NCBI RefSeq assembly: GCF_001613305.1
Contig: NZ_BDCC01000002.1
Span: 1-64,000 of the forward strand
DNA: 64,000 nt
Direction of reading: 5' to 3'
Source of the DNA: Nocardia vaccinii NBRC 15922
Lineage (GTDB): Bacteria > Actinomycetota > Actinomycetes > Mycobacteriales > Mycobacteriaceae
Position numbers and translations under genes: made by a program. The notes below the pieces were generated by a model, which had not been told where the DNA came from, did no database searches, and saw only the letters and a list, made by a program, of their open reading frames with translations. Positions 58,537-64,000 of this stretch are shown here, in pieces. The first letter of the stretch is position 1. Every line of letters starts with the position of its first letter.

Positions 58537-60612
58537 TCACTGGAGTCCGGTCTGCGCCTGGATGGCGGTGATCGCCACGGTATTGACGATATCGGCGACC
58601 AGCGCACCCCGGGAGAGGTCGTTCACCGGCTTGCGCAGCCCTTGCAGCACCGGGCCGATCGCCACCGCGCCCGCGCTGCGCTGCACCGCCTTGTAGGTGT
58701 TGTTGCCGGTGTTGAGGTCAGGGAAGACGAAAACCGTTGCACGCCCGGCTACTTCGGAATGCGGCAGCTTCGCGCTCGCCACCGTGGGCTCGATCGCCGC
58801 GTCGTATTGGATCGGGCCCTCGACCAGCAGTTGGGGTGCGCGCTCGTGTACGAGCGCGGTCGCGGTGCGCACCTTGTCCACGTCCACGCCGCTGCCGGAC
58901 TCCCCTGTCGAATAGGACAGCATCGCCACCCGCGGCGCGATGCCGAACTGCTGGGCGGTGCGTGCCGAGGAGATCGCGATGTCGGCGAGCTGTTCGGCGG
59001 TCGGATCGGGCACCACGGCGCAGTCGCCGTAGGCCAGTACCCGATCGGCCAGACACATCAGGAACACACTGGATACCGTCGAGACGCCGGGCTCGGTCTT
59101 GATGATCTCGAAGGCGGGCCGGATGGTGTGCGCGGTGGTGTGCGCCGCGCCGGACACCATACCGTCGGCGATACCCCGGTAGACCATCATCGTGCCGAAA
59201 TACGAGATATCGGTGAGGTATTCGCGGGCGCGGTCCTCGGTCATCCCCCTGTGCGCGCGCAGGGCCGCGTACTCTTTCGCGAATTCGTCACGCAGACTGG
59301 ATGTTTCGGGATTCAGCACCTCCGCGTCGGCGATGTCGACGCCGAGTTCGGCGGCCCGTCCCCGCACTGCCGCCTCGTCACCGAGGATGGTCAGATCGGC
59401 GATCTTGCGCTGCAACACCCGGCCCGCGGCACGCAGAATCCGGTCGTCGCCCCCCTCGGGCAGCACGATCCGCCGCCGATCCGAGCGAGCCCGCTCGATC
59501 AGCTGATATTCGAACATCTGCGGCGTCACCACCGACGGAATCTGAACCTCGATGCGCTGCAACAGTTCTTGCGCGTCCACCCGCTGCTCCATGAGCGCCA
59601 GCGCGGTGTCGACCTTGCGGATACTCGACAGCGACACCCGGCCGCGGGTGCGCGCGGCGACCGCGGTGTCGAAGGTGCCCAGCTGGGTGGTGAGGATCGG
59701 CAGTTTCGGTTTCAGGCCCGCGATCAGCCGCGCGATCGACGGGTGCGGCAGCATACCGCCGTTCATGATGATGCCGGCCAGCGACGGAAAGCCTTCGGCC
59801 TCATGGGCGTTCACCAGGCTCAGCAGCGCGTCGGAGCGATCGCCCGGGACGATCACCGCGTCCCCGTCGGACAGTCGCTCGAGGATATGTTCCGCGGTCA
59901 TCCCGCCGACCATGACGTGCAACGCCTCGCGCTGCATCAATTCCGGGTCGCCAGAATATATTTCGCCGTCGATGGCCTCGCACAGCTCGGCGATTGTCGG
60001 CGCGGTCAGCAGCGGAACCTCCGGCAGCGTCCAGGACGGCACGTCCACGACACGCAGCGCCGCGGCGACCTCGTCGAGCGCCTCGGGATCGCAGCGGTTG
60101 GCGATGATCGCGACCAGCTGGGCGTGTTCGTGACCGAGTTCGCCCGCACACACCTCGGCCAGCTCGGCGACCTGATCCGGAGTGCGCTCGGACCCGCGCA
60201 GCACCAGCACCACGGGTGCGCCGAGATTGGCCGCGATGCGCGCGTTGTAGCGCAGTTCGCTCGGACTGGCCACATCGGTGTAATCGCTGCCGACGATCAC
60301 CACCGCATCGCACACCTTGGCGATGTCGTGAAAGCGCATCACGATATCGCTGATGGCCGCATCCGGATCGGAGTGCACCTGTTCGTAGCCGACGCCGATC
60401 GCCTGCTCGTAGTCGATATCGGCGGTGCTGTGCTCGAGCAGCAGCTCGAGAATGTAGTCGCGCTGTGTGGTCGAGCGGCTGATCGGCCGGAACACCCCGA
60501 CCCGCGCGGTGGTCGCGCACAGCATCTGCAGCACCCCGAGCGCCACCGTCGACTTCCCGGTATCCCCCTCCGGGGAGGCGATGTACACGGTGGACGGTGC
60601 GATGTCGGCCAT
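58537..60612 (-). CDS. pta: Phosphate acetyltransferase
   Basis: A 691-residue enzyme making acetyl phosphate from acetyl-CoA. The N-terminal half resembles DRTGG/CobB-like domains ([20 protein letters not shown]). The C-terminal PTA domain has [32 protein letters not shown] and [17 protein letters not shown]. Length is like M. tuberculosis (690 aa). The start ATG was placed at 60612. Its stop is followed within the operon by ackA. Confidence 0.94.
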   Translation of the reverse strand: MADIAPSTVYIASPEGDTGKSTVALGVLQMLCATTARVGVFRPISRSTTQRDYILELLLEHSTADIDYEQAIGVGYEQVHSDPDAAISDIVMRFHDIAKVCDAVVIVGSDYTDVASPSELRYNARIAANLGAPVVLVLRGSERTPDQVAELAEVCAGELGHEHAQLVAIIANRCDPEALDEVAAALRVVDVPSWTLPEVPLLTAPTIAELCEAIDGEIYSGDPELMQREALHVMVGGMTAEHILERLSDGDAVIVPGDRSDALLSLVNAHEAEGFPSLAGIIMNGGMLPHPSIARLIAGLKPKLPILTTQLGTFDTAVAARTRGRVSLSSIRKVDTALALMEQRVDAQELLQRIEVQIPSVVTPQMFEYQLIERARSDRRRIVLPEGGDDRILRAAGRVLQRKIADLTILGDEAAVRGRAAELGVDIADAEVLNPETSSLRDEFAKEYAALRAHRGMTEDRAREYLTDISYFGTMMVYRGIADGMVSGAAHTTAHTIRPAFEIIKTEPGVSTVSSVFLMCLADRVLAYGDCAVVPDPTAEQLADIAISSARTAQQFGIAPRVAMLSYSTGESGSGVDVDKVRTATALVHERAPQLLVEGPIQYDAAIEPTVASAKLPHSEVAGRATVFVFPDLNTGNNTYKAVQRSAGAVAIGPVLQGLRKPVNDLSRGALVADIVNTVAITAIQAQTGLQ

Positions 60613-60778
60613 AATCGCGAGCTTAACGAGCGCGCCTGCCGGATTCGCCCCTCGCACGGCAAACTGCTGGAAAATCACACTCCCGCGCAGTGGAGAACTG
60701 CCTGTTCACATAATTTCGGCTGTTTCGAACCTGTGCGGTCCGGCCCGTCGGACGGTTCGGCAGCTCTAGAATCCGTCC

Positions 60779-61288
60779 ATGGCAGCACCGTTTCCGGATC
60801 GTCCGTGGGGTTCGCGGACCGGCCTGCTCGGACGCACGGTAAGTATGTTCGCGGCGACCGGCGCCGGATCCGCACTGGTCCGCGCGCTCGGCCCGCTGGA
60901 CCGCCGAGTCCTCGAACGCACCGCGGGCCGGTACACGGCGCTGGGACCGGTCGGCGCGCCCGCCCTCCTGCTCACCACGACCGGGCGCAGATCCGGGCAG
61001 CCGCGCAGCAGTGCGCTGCTCTACGTACACGCCGGCGATGTGCTGTATCTGGTCGGCAGCAATTTCGGCGGCGAACGTCATCCGGCCTGGACCGCGAATC
61101 TGCTCGCCCACCCCGAAGCCGTGATAACCATTGCGGGAGAACGCATCCCGGTCCGCGCCGAGATGCTGCGGGACGCCGAGCGCAAAGCCGAGGTCTACGC
61201 GCGGTTCGAACAGATCTCCCAGGCGTACACCGCATACCGCAAGCGCACCACACGCGATCTACGCATCTTCGCCCTCCACCGAAGCTGA
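60779..61288 (+). CDS. Deazaflavin (F420)-dependent nitroreductase family protein
   Basis: A 169-residue protein of the split-beta-barrel Ddn family: LLTTTGRRSGQPRSSALLYV and VGSNFGGERHPAWTANLLAH are its landmarks. These proteins reduce quinones or nitro groups using F420H2. The closely following fgd provides that cofactor. ATG at 60779. No ribosome site is obvious, and the short region upstream has no evident promoter. Confidence 0.83.
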   Translation: MAAPFPDRPWGSRTGLLGRTVSMFAATGAGSALVRALGPLDRRVLERTAGRYTALGPVGAPALLLTTTGRRSGQPRSSALLYVHAGDVLYLVGSNFGGERHPAWTANLLAHPEAVITIAGERIPVRAEMLRDAERKAEVYARFEQISQAYTAYRKRTTRDLRIFALHRS

Positions 61289-61442
61289 TCGATCCGGCGG
61301 ATCGCACCACGCAGTCCGCCTGCGGTGCGCCACCGATGCCCGCCGCGGGACACCGTCTTGCCGAGGGAACCGGCACGGGAACCGCACGGCCCGAGGGGAC
61401 CTGTCGGCCGTCGCCCGGCTGAGGCGACGGCCGAGGAAGGTT

Positions 61443-62450
61443 CTACAGCGCCCGCAAGCGCGGAGCGAGGTCGCGTTCGAACAAGTCGAGGAATCGGCGC
61501 TGGTCGTGGCCGGGGGCATGGAAGACCAGGTGGTTCAGGCCCGCATCGAGGTACGGCTTGATCAGCTCGACCGTCTCGTCGGGATCGCTCGCCACGATCC
61601 AGCGCTTGGCGATCTGCTCGATCGGCAGTGCGTCGGCGGCGGCCTCCATCTCGATCGGATCGGTGATGTCGTGCTTCTGTTCCGCGGTCAGCGACAGCGG
61701 AGCCCAGAAACGCGTATTCTGCAGCGCCAGTTCGGGATCGGTGTCGTAGGAGATCTTGATCTCGATCATCCGATCGATGTCCTGAGCGGTGCGCCCGGCC
61801 TTTTCGGCGCCTTCCCGGACCGCGGGCATCAGCTTCTCGGTGTACAGGTCCATACCCTTGCCCGAGGTGCAGATGAAACCGTCGCCCGCCCGACCGGCGT
61901 AGCGGGCCACCAGCGGGCCGCCCGCGGCGATGTACACCGGGATGCCGCCCTTGGGCACGTCGTAGATCGAGGCGCCCACGGTGTGGTAGTACTCGCCCTC
62001 GAAGGTGACCCGGTCACCGGTCCACAGCGCGCGCATCAGGTCGACCGACTCGCGCAGCCGCGCGAAACGCTCCTTGAACTCCGGCCATTCGCCCTTGTAC
62101 CCGGTCGCGATCTCGTTCAGCGCCTCACCAGAACCCACCCCCAGCATGATGCGGTCCGGGTACAGGCAGCCCATCGTCGCGAACGCCTGGGCGACCACCG
62201 CGGGGTTGTAGCGGAAGGTCGGGGTGAGCACCGAGGTGCCCAGCTGGATCCGGTTGGTGCGTTCACCCACCGCGGTCATCCACGCCAGCGAGAACGGCGC
62301 ATGACCCCCCTCGTGCCGCCACGGCTGGAAGTGATCGCTCACCGTCGCGCTGTCGAGCCCGTGCTCCTCGGCCGCGACCGCGAGCTCGACCAGCTCCCGG
62401 GGGCCGAACTGTTCCGCCGACGCCTTGTATCCGAGCTTGAGATCACTCAC
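61443..62450 (-). CDS. fgd: F420-dependent glucose-6-phosphate dehydrogenase
   Basis: A 335-residue luciferase-like TIM barrel that oxidises glucose 6-phosphate while reducing F420. Known catalytic residues are recognisable: His in TVSDHFQPW and Glu in [11 protein letters not shown]. The F420-binding segment [14 protein letters not shown] is intact. The start is GTG at 62450. It supplies reduced F420 for enzymes such as the adjacent nitroreductase-type protein. Order Fgd-Pta-AckA matches Rv0407-Rv0409. Confidence 0.95.
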   Translation of the reverse strand: MSDLKLGYKASAEQFGPRELVELAVAAEEHGLDSATVSDHFQPWRHEGGHAPFSLAWMTAVGERTNRIQLGTSVLTPTFRYNPAVVAQAFATMGCLYPDRIMLGVGSGEALNEIATGYKGEWPEFKERFARLRESVDLMRALWTGDRVTFEGEYYHTVGASIYDVPKGGIPVYIAAGGPLVARYAGRAGDGFICTSGKGMDLYTEKLMPAVREGAEKAGRTAQDIDRMIEIKISYDTDPELALQNTRFWAPLSLTAEQKHDITDPIEMEAAADALPIEQIAKRWIVASDPDETVELIKPYLDAGLNHLVFHAPGHDQRRFLDLFERDLAPRLRAL

Positions 62451-62716
62451 GACTGCACCTCGCCGGCGCTCGGCTCCGTCGTGCGCGATGCACGCTGTGT
62501 CATTGGTTCGCTCGCAAGCTCACTCACTGCGTCCACTCCTGTTCACCGTTGCCGACAAATCCCGTCGACCATGTTCAGCGCCGAACGGGTGTGCCACATT
62601 CCACAGCACCCCGTCATATGGGGCCTTCTTCGACCATAGCCAGCGCCGAAACGGTCTGTGTGAACGGTCGCACCTTCACACAACGCCCTCCACACGGAAA
62701 CTCCATAGCCCACAAT

Positions 62717-63523
62717 GTGCTGGTGACTGCCGACGACGAACCGATCCTGTCCTACCTGACCGATATGGACGGGGTCCTGGTGCACGAGGACCACCCGATC
62801 CCCGGCGCCGACAAGTTCCTGCAGGAACTGCAGGCCAATGAAGTTCCCTTTCTCGTACTCACCAACAATTCGATCCGAACCCCGCGTGATCTGGCGGCCC
62901 GGTTGCGGCACAGCGGCCTGGACATTCCGGAGGAGGCGATCTGGACCTCCGCGCTGGCCACCGCGACATTCCTGAGCGAACAGCGGCCCGGCGGCACCGC
63001 ATATGTCGTCGGCGAATCCGGCCTGACCACCGCACTGCACGAGATCGGCTACGTGCTGACCGACAGCGATCCGGACTACGTCGTCCTCGGCGAGACCCGC
63101 ACCTACTCGTTCGAGGCGATCACCACCGCGATCCGGCTGGTCGAGCGCGGTGCGCGATTCATCGCGACCAATCCCGACGCCACCGGCCCCTCGCGCGAGG
63201 GCCTGCTGCCCGCGACCGGTTCGGTGGCCGCGCTGATCACCCGCGCCACCGGACGCGATCCCTACTACGTCGGAAAACCGAATCCGCTGATGATGCGTTC
63301 GGCGCTGCGCCGGATCGGCGCGCATTCGCAATCCACGGTGATGATCGGCGACCGGATGGACACCGATGTCATCGCCGGACTGGAGGCGGGGATGCGCACG
63401 ATCCTGGTCACCTCCGGAATCTCCACCCGCCAATCGGTGGAGCAATACCCCTATCGCCCGACCGTCGTATTCGATTCGGTCTCGGATCTGGTCGGCCGAA
63501 CCGCAAATCCGTTCGACGCCTGA
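62717..63523 (+). CDS. HAD-IIA family phosphatase
   Basis: A 268-residue haloacid dehalogenase-like phosphatase of the NagD type. Motif I is LTDMDGVLVHEDHPI (nucleophile Asp). Motif II is FLVLTNNS. Motif III is YYVGKPNPLMM, with Lys. Motif IV is MIGDRMDTDV. Substrate unknown; NagD-like proteins act on nucleotides or sugar phosphates. The GTG at 62717 is preferred, and a second GTG at 62723 is equally possible. Divergent from fgd. Confidence 0.85.
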   Translation: MLVTADDEPILSYLTDMDGVLVHEDHPIPGADKFLQELQANEVPFLVLTNNSIRTPRDLAARLRHSGLDIPEEAIWTSALATATFLSEQRPGGTAYVVGESGLTTALHEIGYVLTDSDPDYVVLGETRTYSFEAITTAIRLVERGARFIATNPDATGPSREGLLPATGSVAALITRATGRDPYYVGKPNPLMMRSALRRIGAHSQSTVMIGDRMDTDVIAGLEAGMRTILVTSGISTRQSVEQYPYRPTVVFDSVSDLVGRTANPFDA

Positions 63524-63607
63524 ACCCGATCGAGCAGGCCATCGAAACTCGTTCCAGTACAACGGGTTTCGCACCCATTTTCGTACACTACCGCCGGGGC
63601 GGACGGG

Positions 63608-64000
63608 CTACTGCCGAGCGGATCGCTGCGAGGCCGGAACCCAGTCCCGCTGGGCGGCCTCGTCCACACCGCCACCGGACTTCACCCGATAGACGATCTC
63701 CACCGCTCCGGCGGCCAGAGTGCGGGAGGTCTTCAGTTCCAGCCCGATCTCGACGCTCAGCGCATCGGTCAGGCGCAGGCCCCCGCCCAGCAGGAAGGGC
63801 AGCACGACCAATTGGAGTTCGTCCAGCGCACCGAGTTCGCGGAAGGTCTCGATCGTGCGCGGACCGCCGACCAGATGCACGTCACCGCCGCGATTGGCCG
63901 CCCGCATCGCCTCCAGCAGCCGGACCGGATCGCCCTCGACCGTCACGTGATCGGGCGTACCGGCCGGGCGTTCCGACGCCAGCACGAACACCTGCAGATC
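63608..64000 (-). CDS. Dihydrofolate reductase-family protein, 5' end missing
   Basis: A partial gene running off the right edge. About 130 residues remain: a VFVLASERPAGTPDH segment near the missing start, and GGDVHLVGGPRTIETFRELG, the nicotinamide-binding loop of RibD/DHFR-like domains. The family-typical ELQLVVLPFLLGGGLRL follows. The function, reduction of a pterin- or pyrimidine-like substrate, cannot be fixed. The stop is at 63608. The start and true length lie outside the window. Confidence 0.78.
   Translation of the reverse strand, partial: DLQVFVLASERPAGTPDHVTVEGDPVRLLEAMRAANRGGDVHLVGGPRTIETFRELGALDELQLVVLPFLLGGGLRLTDALSVEIGLELKTSRTLAAGAVEIVYRVKSGGGVDEAAQRDWVPASQRSARQ

Noticed and set aside
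58642..61422. A 926-residue plus-strand frame opposite pta and ackA
   Set aside because: It is antisense to well-supported genes, rich in His, Arg, Gln and Gly, and is an effect of high GC codon bias.

Overview
The window is high-GC actinobacterial DNA, most likely Nocardia or a close relative in the Mycobacteriales. The best evidence is conserved gene order. Read left to right it carries psd, pssA, a Cdc48-like ATPase, a YbdK-type ligase, sodC, a VirR-like gene, a DUF3263 gene, def, a GNAT gene, xthA, thiC, thiD, thiG, thiS, thiO, thiE, a mutT3-like gene, glnX, glnH, pknG, ackA, pta and fgd. This is the order recalled for Mycobacterium tuberculosis Rv0437c down to Rv0407, in inverse orientation. 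The F420-dependent enzymes and frequent GTG starts fit the same group.

Layout. Positions 1-3.7 kb: a SIMPL lipoprotein, a FabH-type ketoacyl synthase and the phosphatidylethanolamine genes psd-pssA. Positions 4-11.5 kb: a complete Mrp/Mnh Na+/H+ antiporter operon (A and B fused, then C-G) behind a multi-pass membrane protein. Positions 11.7-12.3 kb: a 120-bp tandem repeat. Positions 12.3-24.3 kb: the conserved housekeeping block (AAA+ ATPase, PAP2 enzyme, YbdK ligase, SodC, VirR-like, DUF3263, Def, GNAT, XthA) and a FadE5-type dehydrogenase. Positions 24.5-34.6 kb: TetR, a TPP riboswitch with thiC, then an accessory stretch. That stretch holds a toxin-antitoxin pair, decayed fragments, a DUF5995 secreted protein, a Zur box with cobW-like and thiD-like gene remnants, and a TetR/epoxide hydrolase pair. 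It is followed by thiD, a GT2-GtrA fusion and tRNA-Glu. Positions 34.8-44 kb: a seven-gene acyl-CoA operon resembling acyclic-terpene (Atu) or leucine-type degradation. Positions 44.3-47.7 kb: a small membrane protein, a class III cyclase and an ABC exporter. Positions 47.9-51.9 kb: thiGSO, thiE and a MutT3-like Nudix protein. Positions 52.0-60.6 kb: the GlnX-GlnH-PknG nutrient-sensing module with ackA-pta. Positions 60.8-64 kb: an F420-type nitroreductase, Fgd, a HAD phosphatase and a truncated DHFR-family gene.

How the genes work together. The thi genes form a nearly complete thiamine pathway: ThiC and ThiD make the pyrimidine, ThiO, ThiS and ThiG make the thiazole, and ThiE joins them. Only thiC shows a TPP riboswitch. 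GlnH, GlnX and PknG are the known amino-acid sensing chain controlling 2-oxoglutarate metabolism. Pta and AckA handle acetyl phosphate. Fgd reduces F420, possibly used by the adjacent nitroreductase-fold protein. 

The most unusual signals are: a 120-bp tandem repeat whose copies preserve a tiny hydrophobic C-terminal peptide; a dispersed intergenic repeat whose end supplies an SD-like sequence to three genes; a nearly palindromic Zur box between two dead gene fragments; an in-frame 30-residue insertion in a biotin carboxylase; and a Thr-Arg-Ala-Val-like repeat in a long PknG N-terminus. Coordinates were worked out by hand. No database search or computation was run, so family names rest on recognised motifs.
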